A stretch of DNA of 64,000 bases, taken from the NCBI RefSeq assembly GCF_024978135.1, contig NZ_JANTEZ010000004.1, forward strand, positions 434,001 to 498,000, given 5' to 3'. Of the stretch, positions 43,053-51,262 are shown piece after piece. Within the stretch, counting starts at the first letter, position 1. Each line of letters starts with the position of its first letter. The notes beneath the pieces are model-generated. The model saw only the letters and a list, made by a program, of their open reading frames with translations. It made no database searches and was not told the DNA's origin. The position numbers and the translations under genes are program-made. Source of the DNA: Herbiconiux gentiana (GTDB lineage: Bacteria; Actinomycetota; Actinomycetes; Actinomycetales; Microbacteriaceae).

Positions 43053-44486
43053 TCAGATCAAGTACTGGCTGAGGCCGCGCTTGAAGTACGCGCCGTCGCC
43101 CTTGCGGCCGAGGTAGCTGTCGTCGTCGACGATCATCCGCCCGCGGGAGAACACGGTGTCGACGTGGCCGTCGATCTCGTAGCCCTCCCACGCCGAGTAG
43201 TCCATGTTCATGTGGTGCGTCTTGCCCACGCCGATCGAGGTGTGCCCGTTCGGGTCGTAGATCACCACGTCGCCGTCGGCCCCGGGCTGGATGACGCCCT
43301 TCTTGCCGTAGATGCCGAACATCCGCGCCGGCGTGGTGCTCGTCAGCTCGACCCAGCGGGGCAGGCTGATCTCGCCCATCACGACACCCTGGTAGATCAG
43401 GTCCATCCGGTGCTCGACCGAGCCGATGCCGTTCGGGATCTTCGAGAAGTCCGCCAGCCCCATGTCCTTCTGGCCCTTCATGCAGAAGGGGCAGTGGTCG
43501 GTCGAGATGACCTGCAGGTCGTTGGTGCGAAGGCCCTGCCACATGTGGTGCTGGTGACCCTCGTGCTTCGAGCGCAGCGGGGTCGAGCAGACCCACTTCG
43601 CGCCCTCGAAGTCGCCCCATTCGGGGCTGGATGCTCCGAGCTGGTCCTCGAGCGAGAGGTAGAGGTACTGCGGGCAGGTCTCCGCGAACACGTTCTGGCC
43701 GTTGTCGCGGGCCGCGGCGATCTGCTCGACCGCCTGCTTGGCGCTGACGTGGACGATGTAGAGCGGCGCCCCCGTCAGGTTCGCGAGCATGATCGCGCGA
43801 TGCGTCGCCTCCTCCTCGGCCTGCCACGGGCGCGAGACGCCGTGGTAGTAGGGGGTGGTCTCGCCGCGCTCGAGGTGCTGCTTCACCAGCAGGTCGATGA
43901 CCGAGCCGTTCTCGGCGTGCATCATGATCAGCGAGCCGTTGTCGGAGGCCCGCTGCATCGCCTTGACGATCTGGCCGTCGTCGCTGAGGAACACGCCCTT
44001 GTAGGCCATGAACAGCTTGAACGACGTGACACCCTCGTTGATCAGCTCGTCCATCGCGGTGAGCGAGGAGTCCTGCACGTCGGACAGGATCTGGTGGAAG
44101 CCGTAGTCGACCGCGCACTGCCCGGCCGCCTTTCCCTGCCAGAGGTTGTACTGGTCGAGGATGTTCTCTCCGGCGTACTGCACGACGAAGTCGATGATCG
44201 ACGTGGTGCCGCCATGGGCGGCCGCGCGGGTGCCGGTCTCGAAGGTGTCGCTCGCCTCGGTGCCGCCGAACGGCATCTGCATGTGCGTGTGCGCGTCGAT
44301 GCCGCCCGGTATGACGTACTTGCCGGTCGCGTCGACGACCTGGTCGACGTTCCGCTCGATGTCGAAGCCGAGCAGGGTGCTGCCCGGGGCGAGCACCGCG
44401 GCGATGGTCTCGCCGTCGATCAGCACGTCGGCCGTGGCAGTGCCGGTGGCGTTGACGACCGTGCCGCCCTTGATGAGGGTCTTCAT
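43053..44486 (-). CDS. hydA: Dihydropyrimidinase (hydantoinase family)
   Basis: The 477-residue dinuclear amidohydrolase opens dihydrouracil, dihydrothymine or 5-substituted hydantoins. H66-T-H68 in DAHTHMQMPFGG, the carboxylated K157 in SFKLFMAYKG, later histidines in VHVSAK and the Asp in STDHCPF are all present. ATG at 44486 gives the usual start MKTLIKGGTVV. It lies 18 bases downstream of the ureidopropionase-like gene in the same transcript. Stereochemistry or a hydantoin preference cannot be told from sequence. Confidence 0.93.
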   Translation of the reverse strand: MKTLIKGGTVVNATGTATADVLIDGETIAAVLAPGSTLLGFDIERNVDQVVDATGKYVIPGGIDAHTHMQMPFGGTEASDTFETGTRAAAHGGTTSIIDFVVQYAGENILDQYNLWQGKAAGQCAVDYGFHQILSDVQDSSLTAMDELINEGVTSFKLFMAYKGVFLSDDGQIVKAMQRASDNGSLIMMHAENGSVIDLLVKQHLERGETTPYYHGVSRPWQAEEEATHRAIMLANLTGAPLYIVHVSAKQAVEQIAAARDNGQNVFAETCPQYLYLSLEDQLGASSPEWGDFEGAKWVCSTPLRSKHEGHQHHMWQGLRTNDLQVISTDHCPFCMKGQKDMGLADFSKIPNGIGSVEHRMDLIYQGVVMGEISLPRWVELTSTTPARMFGIYGKKGVIQPGADGDVVIYDPNGHTSIGVGKTHHMNMDYSAWEGYEIDGHVDTVFSRGRMIVDDDSYLGRKGDGAYFKRGLSQYLI

Positions 44487-44505
44487 GACTGCCTCTCCCC
44501 CGGGC

Positions 44506-45354
44506 CTACGGTGCGACGATCTCGCCGTAGGCGTCGGGGCGACGGTCGCGGTAGAACTGCCAGTCGTCGCGGGTGTCGCGGATGGCGTCGAGGTCGAGGT
44601 CGCGCACGAGCAGCTCCTCGTGCTCGCTCGATCCGAGCTCGCCGACGTAGTTGCCGCGCGGGTCGACCACGTAGCTGGTGCCGTAGAAGTCGACGGCGAG
44701 GTCGCCGTATTCGTTGTCCTCCTTGCCGACGCGGTTCGGCACGAGCACGAAGTACTGGTTCGCACCGGCCGCCGCGGGGCCCTCGAGCTCCCAGAGGCGG
44801 TTCGACAGACCGGGCTTGGAGGCGTTGGGGTTGAAGACGATCTGGGCGCCGTTCAGGCCGAGCTCGCGCCAGCCCTCGGGGAAGTGGCGGTCGTAGCAGA
44901 TGTGCACACCCACCTTGCCGACGGCGGTGTCGAAGACGGGGTAGCCGAGGTTGCCGGGGCGGAAGTAGAACTTCTCGTAGAAGCTCTCGAGGTGCGGGAT
45001 GTGATGCTTGCGGTACTTGCCCACGACCGTGCCGTCGGCGTCGACGACCACGGCGGTGTTGTAGTAGACGCCGGTCTGCTCCTCCTCGTAGATCGGGAGG
45101 ATCGTGACCATGTTGAGCTCCTTGGCCAGGGCGGCGAAGCGCTGCACGATCGGGCCGTCGGCCGGCTCGGCGTAGCGGTAGTACTTCTTGTCCTGGGTGA
45201 TGCCGAAGTAGGGCCCGTAGAACAGCTCCTGGAAGCAGATCACCTGCGCGCCCTGGGCGGCCGCGTCGCGCATGAACTGCTCGTGCTTGTCGAGCATCGA
45301 CTCCTTGTCGCCCGTCCAGGTGGTCTGGGATATCGCCGCGCGGATCGTCGTCAT
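44506..45354 (-). CDS. Nitrilase-superfamily hydrolase (beta-ureidopropionase type)
   Basis: The 282-residue carbon-nitrogen hydrolase has the triad E43 (FQELFYGPYF), K116 (YRKHHIP) and C153 (HICYDRHFPEG). The FRPG and NLGYPVFDT segments match beta-ureidopropionases and N-carbamoylputrescine hydrolases. With dihydropyrimidinase next to it, the likely reaction is N-carbamoyl-beta-alanine to beta-alanine, CO2 and ammonia. It is the first gene of the nine-gene leftward operon, and its start faces the MocR regulator across 95 bases. Confidence 0.88.
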   Translation of the reverse strand: MTTIRAAISQTTWTGDKESMLDKHEQFMRDAAAQGAQVICFQELFYGPYFGITQDKKYYRYAEPADGPIVQRFAALAKELNMVTILPIYEEEQTGVYYNTAVVVDADGTVVGKYRKHHIPHLESFYEKFYFRPGNLGYPVFDTAVGKVGVHICYDRHFPEGWRELGLNGAQIVFNPNASKPGLSNRLWELEGPAAAGANQYFVLVPNRVGKEDNEYGDLAVDFYGTSYVVDPRGNYVGELGSSEHEELLVRDLDLDAIRDTRDDWQFYRDRRPDAYGEIVAP

Positions 45355-45449
45355 CGGTGGTTCCTTTCGAAGCGTGCTGTGCAGCCGGTTTTGTTATTAT
45401 TCGGCGTGAACATTTCTCGTGTGTTTCAGAGTGTGACGCGAGAGTAAAT
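45355..45449. promoter_or_regulatory. Divergent promoter region, pyrimidine-type operon and MocR
   Basis: The 95-base gap contains the AT-rich stretch TTTTGTTATTATTCG around 45390-45404, rare in this DNA and fit for -10/-35 elements in either direction, and GTTTC at 45423-45427. It separates the leftward catabolic operon from the rightward MocR gene, so one MocR site probably controls both. Confidence 0.6.
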
Positions 45450-46856
45450 ATGTCAAGACTCCCGGGCACCCCCGTCCGGGCCGACGCACCAAGAAGCCGG
45501 GGCAGCATGCTCGAACGGATCGTCGACGCGGTGGAGCACCGCACCCCCGACGGCATCGCCGCCGCCATCTCCCGGCTGATCCGCTCGGGCTCGCTCAGCG
45601 CCGGCGAGCGCCTTCCCACGGTGCGCGACGTCGCCTCGACGCTCGGCGTCAGCCCGGCCACGGTCAGCACGGCCTGGCAGGCGCTCTCGGGGGTCGGCCT
45701 GATCACCTCGCGCGGCCGCGCCGGCAGCTACGTGCTCCAGGCCGCCACCCCGTGGATGCCGCCGCACTTCGGCGAGCTGGCCGGCTCGCACGTCACCGCG
45801 CGGCTCGACCTCTCGACCGGCACACCCGACCCGTCCCTGCTGCCCGACCTCTCGCTCGCGCTCACCAAGGTGCCCACCCGGGCCGACACCGCCAGCTACC
45901 TCAGCTCCCCGGTGCTTCCCGGGCTCGAGAAGCACCTGCGCGCATCCTGGCCCTACCCCGTCGCGGCGCTGACGATCGTCGACGGCGCCCTCGACGCCAT
46001 CTCGCGCTCGCTCGAGTCGCTCGTGCGCTTCGGCGACCGGGTGGTGGTCGAGAACCCGACGTTCCCGCCGTTCCTCGACCTGCTCGAGACGCTCGGGGCC
46101 GAGCGGCTGCCGGTCGACGTCGACGACGAGGGGATGCTCCCGGCACGCCTCGCGGACGCCCTCGCCCTGGGGCCGGTCGCGATCATCCTGCAGCCCCGGG
46201 CGCACAACCCCACGGGCATGTCGATGAGCGCGGGGCGGGCGCGGGAGCTGTCGCGGGTGCTGCGCGCGCACGACCACGTCTGCGACCCCGTGGTGATCGA
46301 GGACGACCACTCGGGCGAGATCTCGTCGAGCCCGGCGCACAGCCTCGGCAGCTGGCTGCCGAACCGCACCCTGCACGTGCGCAGCTTCGCGAAGTCGCAC
46401 GGCCCCGACCTCCGCATCGCGGCGCTCGGCGGGCCCGAGGCGCTGATCGACCGCATCGTGGCGCGGCGGCTGCTCGGGCCCGGCTGGACGTCGCGCATGC
46501 TGCAGACGATCCTCTACGAACTGCTCACCGCTCCCGCCTCGGTCGACACCGTGCACGACGCGCGGCGCATCTATCAGGCGCGGCAGCGGCTGCTCTCCGA
46601 GGCGCTGGTCGAGCAGGGGCTGCCGCACGCGCCCTCCGACGGCATCAACACCTGGCTGCCGGTGGCCGACGAGAAGGCGGCCATCCTCACCCTGGCCGCG
46701 AGCGGCATCCGGGTGGCGGCGGGTGCGTCGTTCGTGGCTGCGCCGCCGGTTCCGGATGCGCGGCCGCCCCAGTTCCTCCGCGTGACCGCGGGCCGTGTCG
46801 CCGCCGACTTCGACGAGGTCGCCGCCCTCCTGGCGGTCGCCGCCCGCGCCGAGTAG
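45450..46856 (+). CDS. MocR-type GntR/aminotransferase regulator
   Basis: The 468-residue protein joins an N-terminal GntR winged helix (GSLSAGERLPTVRDVASTLGVSPATVSTAW) to a class I aminotransferase fold. The PLP-binding Lys lies in RSFAKSHGPDLR and the Asp in VIEDDHSGE, so PLP binding is likely. MocR regulators sense amino compounds, as with GabR and beta-alanine-responsive members. Divergent from the catabolic operon, it probably responds to beta-alanine or a related product. ATG 45450 gives a short leader; a later ATG at 45507 is possible. Confidence 0.85.
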   Translation: MSRLPGTPVRADAPRSRGSMLERIVDAVEHRTPDGIAAAISRLIRSGSLSAGERLPTVRDVASTLGVSPATVSTAWQALSGVGLITSRGRAGSYVLQAATPWMPPHFGELAGSHVTARLDLSTGTPDPSLLPDLSLALTKVPTRADTASYLSSPVLPGLEKHLRASWPYPVAALTIVDGALDAISRSLESLVRFGDRVVVENPTFPPFLDLLETLGAERLPVDVDDEGMLPARLADALALGPVAIILQPRAHNPTGMSMSAGRARELSRVLRAHDHVCDPVVIEDDHSGEISSSPAHSLGSWLPNRTLHVRSFAKSHGPDLRIAALGGPEALIDRIVARRLLGPGWTSRMLQTILYELLTAPASVDTVHDARRIYQARQRLLSEALVEQGLPHAPSDGINTWLPVADEKAAILTLAASGIRVAAGASFVAAPPVPDARPPQFLRVTAGRVAADFDEVAALLAVAARAE

Positions 46857-46917
46857 CCGCCCGATATCGACAGATCCTCATCACGCTGCTAGCATTGACA
46901 GCAGGGAGGTGGGCGGC

Positions 46918-47175
46918 ATGGCGACCATCACGGTTCGAGACCTCGAAGACGGCACCCGCTATCGGCTGCGGGTGCGGGCCGCGCGCAACGGGCGGTCGAT
47001 GGAGGCCGAGGCGCGGCACATCCTCATGGCAGCGGTCGCCAGCGAGCCGGCCGACACCGCCGGCATCGGAAGTCGCATCCGCTCGATGTTCGCCGACGTC
47101 GGGTACGCCGACGACCTCGCCGACCTGCTGCCAGAGCGCTCGGCCCCGGTCGACCGGGCCGACTTCGATCGATGA
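46918..47175 (+). CDS. FitA-type ribbon-helix-helix antitoxin
   Basis: The 85-residue protein begins with MATITVRDLEDGTRYRLRVRA and ...SMEAEARHIL, the ribbon-helix-helix pattern of FitA/VapB antitoxins, and ends with a flexible acidic tail that would cover the toxin. GGAGGT at 46905-46910 is an ideal ribosome site. It overlaps the toxin gene by four bases and should repress the pair's own promoter. Confidence 0.88.
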   Translation: MATITVRDLEDGTRYRLRVRAARNGRSMEAEARHILMAAVASEPADTAGIGSRIRSMFADVGYADDLADLLPERSAPVDRADFDR

Positions 47176-47591
47176 TCCTGCTCGACACGAACGTGGTCTC
47201 GGAGCTCCTGAGAGCCCGGGCATCCCCCGCGGTCGTCGACTGGGTCGATCAGCAGCCCGCCGACGATCTCTGCCTCTCGGCCGTCACCCTCGCCGAACTG
47301 CTCCAGGGTGTCGCGCTGCTGCGCGCCGGAACGCGGCGGCGCGAGCTCGGACGACGGGTCGCCCACCTGGTTGCCCACGAGTTCGACCGGCGCATCCTGC
47401 CTCTCGACGCCGAGTGCGCGGTCGAGTTCGCCGACGTCGTCTCCTCACGCCGCCGCCTCGGCCGCCCCATCACCCCGTTCGACGCCCAGATCGCGGCGAC
47501 TGCCCGCGTGCACGGCGCCCTCCTCGCCACGCGCAACGAGCGCGACTTCGATCACACCGGCCTCCCGATCGTGAACCCCTGGCTCGGCTGA
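47172..47591 (+). CDS. VapC/FitB-type PIN-domain toxin
   Basis: A 139-residue PIN ribonuclease: ILLDTNVVSELLR contains the first Asp and its TN, VTLAELLQGV the Glu, and PITPFDAQIAATARVHGALLATRNERDF the later acidic residues. It likely cuts tRNA or other RNA when freed from the antitoxin encoded just upstream (ATGA overlap). The pair sits between the pyrimidine-type regulator and cofD, a typical chromosomal addiction-module site. Confidence 0.92.
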   Translation: MILLDTNVVSELLRARASPAVVDWVDQQPADDLCLSAVTLAELLQGVALLRAGTRRRELGRRVAHLVAHEFDRRILPLDAECAVEFADVVSSRRRLGRPITPFDAQIAATARVHGALLATRNERDFDHTGLPIVNPWLG

Positions 47592-47626
47592 GGTCGGCGA
47601 GGGTACGGTCGGCGGGGAGGGCGGGC

Positions 47627-48634
47627 ATGGGATTGAATGGGGGCGTGAAGGTCACGGTGCTCGCAGGCGGTGTCGGAGGTGCACGGTTCCTGAGGGGGCT
47701 GCGCACCCAGCTGAGGAAGGCGTACCCGAACGGCGACGGCGGCTCGACCGCCGAGGTCACCGCGGTCGTGAACACGGGTGACGACATGTGGCTCACGGGC
47801 CTGCGGGTCTGCCCCGACCTCGACTCGATCATGTACACGCTCGGCGGCGCCAACGACGACGAGCGTGGCTGGGGCCGCAAGGGCGAGAGCGAGCGCGTCA
47901 GCGCCGAGCTCACGGCCTACGGCGTGGGCTGGCCGTGGTTCACCCTCGGCGACCTCGACCTCGGCACCCACATCGCCCGCTCGAGCTTCCTGCGCGACGG
48001 CCTCACACTCACCGAGGCCACCGCCCGGCTCGCCGAGCGCTGGAACCTCGGTGTGAAGCTCCTGCCGATGAGCGACGAGCCGGTCGAGACGCACGTCGAG
48101 ATCATCCTCGACGGCAAGCGCCGCATCGTGCACTTCGAGGAGTGGTGGGTGAAGCACCGGGCGGGCGTGCCGGCGCAGCGCTTCATCCAGGTGGGGGCGG
48201 ATGCGGCGAAGCCGACCCCGTCCGTGCGGCGGGCGATCGAGCAGGCCGACGTGATCCTGGTCGCTCCCTCGAACCCGGTGGTGTCGATCGGCACCATCCT
48301 CGGAGTGCCGGGCCTCCGTTCGGCCCTCCGCGAGGCCCGCGCGCCGATCGTCGGGGTCTCCCCCATCATCTCGGGTGCCGCCGTTCGCGGCATGGCCGAC
48401 GCCTGCCTCACCGCGATCGGCGTCGAGACGACGGCCGCCGCGGTGGCGAAGCACTACGGCTCCCGCTCGCGCGGCGGCCTGCTCGACGCGTGGCTGATCG
48501 ACGAGAGCGACGCGGCGAGCGCCCCGGTCATCGAGTCGGCGGGCATCCGCATCTCGGTGGTGCCGCTCTGGATGCGCGACCCCGCCACGAGCACCCAGCT
48601 CGCCGCCGACGCCCTGGCCGCCGCCGCCCGCTAG
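47627..48634 (+). CDS. cofD: 2-phospho-lactate transferase (F420-0 synthesis)
   Basis: The 335-residue enzyme (FbiA in actinobacteria) joins the lactate- or enolpyruvate-phosphate part to deazaflavin FO. G14-G-V-G-G-A-R opens the fold, GDDMWLTGLRVCPDLDSIMYTLGG is the metal/phosphate region, and SNPVVSIGTILGVPG follows. The ATG at 47627 has GGGGAGG at six bases; GTG at 47645 is an alternative. No fbiB follows directly, unlike in mycobacteria; the ligase gene is 13 kb away in this window. Confidence 0.93.
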   Translation: MGLNGGVKVTVLAGGVGGARFLRGLRTQLRKAYPNGDGGSTAEVTAVVNTGDDMWLTGLRVCPDLDSIMYTLGGANDDERGWGRKGESERVSAELTAYGVGWPWFTLGDLDLGTHIARSSFLRDGLTLTEATARLAERWNLGVKLLPMSDEPVETHVEIILDGKRRIVHFEEWWVKHRAGVPAQRFIQVGADAAKPTPSVRRAIEQADVILVAPSNPVVSIGTILGVPGLRSALREARAPIVGVSPIISGAAVRGMADACLTAIGVETTAAAVAKHYGSRSRGGLLDAWLIDESDAASAPVIESAGIRISVVPLWMRDPATSTQLAADALAAAAR

Positions 48635-48666
48635 ACCGCAGCGGGCACGATGGCCGCGGCAGCCCG

Positions 48667-49659
48667 CTAGCCCGCCGGGCGCAGGCTGATCAGCCAGGCG
48701 TACAGCGCCATCGACAGGATGTACACCAGCACGACGAGCGCGTACCCCAGCACGTGTGTCTTCACGGGGATGCCCCGCTTCACCCACCAGCCGAACAGCT
48801 TGAACGCCCACGGCACGAAGAACCAGCCGAGAAGCTGAGTCGACACCACGTTCCCGATGAACAGCGACAGCCAGAACGGCACTCCGTGGCTGTCGAACAG
48901 AGGGTCGGCGATGAAGTAGCCCCAGAGGAACACGATGGGGTACAGCATGAGCAGCACCAGGAGGTTGCTCTTGAACACCGGGTCGGGCAGAGCATCCGGA
49001 GCCTTGCGACCCGACCAGAAGCCGAAGCCGTAGCTCGAGCGCGTGAGCTTCAGCTGCTCGTTGTAGTCGGCGCCCTCGGCCAGCAGCGCCGAGCGCTCGG
49101 GCGAGTCGAGCCAGGCGTTCAGGTGCTTCTCGCTGTCGAAGCTGAGCACGACCACCCAGTCGTCCTGCACCCCGGGGATGGGCCGCTCGACCTTGTGGCC
49201 GACGAAGCCCTCGAAGCGCGACTCGACGGCCGAGATCTCGCGCTGCCACTCGAGGAAGCGGGCCTCGTCCTGCGGTGCGACCTTGCTCGAGATGAGCACG
49301 GACGACGCCTCGGAGGGGTGCTTGACCTCCTCGGTGAACAGGTGCACCTCGTCGTTGCCGATGAAGCGGTCGCCGATCTCGTCGACGAGGTTCTTGCGCT
49401 CGGCGCTCTGCAGCCAGCCGCGGGCCGAGGAGGCGTCGCGGAAGTGCTGCACGGTGACCCAGTCGACCGAGTGCGGCGGGTTCGGCCGGATCAGCTCCCG
49501 CTCGATGAAGCCCGGCCAGCGCGAGACGCGCTCGGCGACCTTCTTCTGCCAGGCCTCGTAGTCGGCGTAGTCCTTCTCGGCGAGCCGACGGTGCACGACC
49601 AGCGTGACTGTTCCACCAGTGGAGGTCGTGGCACCGTCGGGCAGCGCCGTGTCGGTCAT
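48667..49659 (-). CDS. Two-ABM-domain membrane protein
   Basis: The 330-residue protein has two ABM-like domains (residues ~18-105 and ~115-210; each with a FxxWQ-type start and FxGFxxxE core such as RWPGFIERELI and RFEGFVGHKVE). A C-terminal membrane part with about three hydrophobic helices follows. ABM domains are small monooxygenase or haem-handling folds, often in quinone chemistry. Similar ABM-plus-membrane proteins are found in actinobacteria without known function. It lies two bases downstream of the guanine deaminase gene, so translation may be coupled. An electron-transfer or detoxifying role is only inferred. Confidence 0.75.
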   Translation of the reverse strand: MTDTALPDGATTSTGGTVTLVVHRRLAEKDYADYEAWQKKVAERVSRWPGFIERELIRPNPPHSVDWVTVQHFRDASSARGWLQSAERKNLVDEIGDRFIGNDEVHLFTEEVKHPSEASSVLISSKVAPQDEARFLEWQREISAVESRFEGFVGHKVERPIPGVQDDWVVVLSFDSEKHLNAWLDSPERSALLAEGADYNEQLKLTRSSYGFGFWSGRKAPDALPDPVFKSNLLVLLMLYPIVFLWGYFIADPLFDSHGVPFWLSLFIGNVVSTQLLGWFFVPWAFKLFGWWVKRGIPVKTHVLGYALVVLVYILSMALYAWLISLRPAG

Positions 49660-49661
49660 GC

Positions 49662-51056
49662 TCAGGCCTTCTGGTAGGCGAGCTCGCCCGCGATCCAGGT
49701 CTGGTCGACAGCGCGCTCGTCGCCGACCATCATCACGCCGAAGAGCAGGTCGGAGACGGTCTCGAGCGTCAGCGGGCCGTCGCTGTAGGACAGGCTCTGG
49801 TGCCAGGCGGTCGCGGGCGGACCGGCGGTCCAGTCGAGGGCGACGAAGTCGGCCTCCTTGCCGATGTCGAACGAGCCGACGAGGTCGTCGATGTAGAGCG
49901 CCTCGGCTCCGCCCTTGGTGATGGAGTAGAACGCGCGCAGCGGCGAGAGCTTGTTGCGCTCGGATTCGGCGAGGTCCTGCTCGCTCGGCAGGATGCTGCC
50001 GTCGAGGATGGTGTTGTTCAGCATGCCGACCTTGTAGCCGTCCTCGAGGCTGTTCAGCAGGCTGAAGCGGTTTCCGCCGCCCATGTCGGTGCCGTACGAG
50101 ACGAGCACACGGTGCTCGGGGTCGAGCGCCCGGCCGAGGCGGAACAGGCCCGATCCGAGATAGAGGTTCGACGACGGGCAGAAGGCCACCGAGGCGCCCG
50201 CCTCCGAGAAGCGGCGGAACTCGCTGTTGGACAGCCAGACTCCGTGGCCGCCCGTGAACTTCGGGCCGACCAGTCCGAACTTCTCGTAGACGCCGAGGTA
50301 GTCGTGGCAGTCGTCGTGCAGCGCCAGCACGCCGTGCACCTCGGCGGGGTTCTCGGAGATGTGGGTGTTGATCCACAGGTCGGGGAACTCCTCTTTGAGC
50401 TTCTGGCAGGCCGCCAGTAGCTCGTTGGAGGCGCCGAAGCCGAAGCGCGGGGTGATCGCGTAGAGGTTGCGGCCCTTGCCGTGCCACTTCTCGATCAGCG
50501 TGCGGCTGTCGTCGTAGAACTGCTCGGGGGTGTTCGCGAAGTAGTCGGGCACGTGCCGGTCGATGCCGGTGAGGCCGGCGATCATGCGCATGTTGCGGCG
50601 GCTGGCCTCCTCGAAGAAGACCTCGTTGCAGGTGAGGTTGCCGGTGGTGAACGTCTGCGCCGTGGTGGTGCCCGAGGCGAGCAGGTTGTCGAAGAAGTGC
50701 TTCGTGCCCTCCTCGGCGTACTCGCGCTCGGAGTACTTGTGCTCCTCCGGGAAGACCCACTTCTGCAGCCACGGCAGCAGCTGCTCGCCGTAGGCGCCGA
50801 GAACGCGGGTCTGCGGCAGGTGGATGTGCCCGTCGATGAAGCCGGGGAGGATGATCCGGTCGCGGATCTCGGTGATCTCGACCCCCGAGTGCGTCGACGC
50901 GATGTCGTCGTAGGCGCCGAAGTCGACGATCACGCCGTCCTCGACGACCAGCAGGCCGTCGGCCTGGAACCGGGCGGCCGCTTCCTCGTTGCCGACGTGC
51001 TTGTAGGGGTCGTCGACGAAGTCCAGGAAGGTTCCGCGCACAGCTGTCTTGGCCAA
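49662..51056 (-). CDS. guaD: Guanine deaminase
   Basis: The 464-residue amidohydrolase turns guanine into xanthine and ammonia. The family signature [32 protein letters not shown] (in part) carries the two first metal His, THISEN and GHGVWLS supply the later His and Glu, and GTDMGGG the Asp. The TTG at 51056 follows GGGGA at six bases and gives a normal N-terminus; a GTG at 51095 in frame lacks a site. It is transcribed leftward with the ABM membrane protein. Purine supply to the urate pathway is its likely role. Confidence 0.93.
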   Translation of the reverse strand: MAKTAVRGTFLDFVDDPYKHVGNEEAAARFQADGLLVVEDGVIVDFGAYDDIASTHSGVEITEIRDRIILPGFIDGHIHLPQTRVLGAYGEQLLPWLQKWVFPEEHKYSEREYAEEGTKHFFDNLLASGTTTAQTFTTGNLTCNEVFFEEASRRNMRMIAGLTGIDRHVPDYFANTPEQFYDDSRTLIEKWHGKGRNLYAITPRFGFGASNELLAACQKLKEEFPDLWINTHISENPAEVHGVLALHDDCHDYLGVYEKFGLVGPKFTGGHGVWLSNSEFRRFSEAGASVAFCPSSNLYLGSGLFRLGRALDPEHRVLVSYGTDMGGGNRFSLLNSLEDGYKVGMLNNTILDGSILPSEQDLAESERNKLSPLRAFYSITKGGAEALYIDDLVGSFDIGKEADFVALDWTAGPPATAWHQSLSYSDGPLTLETVSDLLFGVMMVGDERAVDQTWIAGELAYQKA

Positions 51057-51125
51057 GATGTTCCCCGATTCGTAGTGGTGACGCCATCGTGGCACACGGG
51101 GTGCGCGCGATGCCCCTCCCCATCA

Positions 51126-51179
51126 GGGGGAGGCCGGGCCAGGGGGGAGGCCGGGCCAGGGGGAGGCCGGGCCAGGGGG
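51126..51179 (+). repeat. Three tandem 16-17-base GC repeats
   Basis: Three copies of GGGGGAGGCCGGGCCA (51126-51141, 51142-51158 with one extra G, 51159-51174), then a fading GGGGGT. They lie in the 206-base region between the divergent guaD and fbiC genes, where nothing else is readable apart from leader sequences. Confidence 0.8.
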
Positions 51180-51262
51180 TAGGCTGGCGGCAATCAGGTT
51201 ATGGGTCTGGCTTTGGGCCCCTTCTTCTCTCATCTTCACTTCGAGACTCCAGAGGTTCCCCC

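Noticed and set aside
42036-44834. A 932-codon open frame on the + strand
   Set aside because: It runs antisense to the LLM oxidoreductase and dihydropyrimidinase, has no recognisable domain, and is expected from the high GC third-position bias of those genes.
45752-47626. Long + strand frame running from within the MocR gene into cofD
   Set aside because: Only the part from 47627 matches CofD; the rest is an out-of-frame reading of the MocR, antitoxin and toxin genes.
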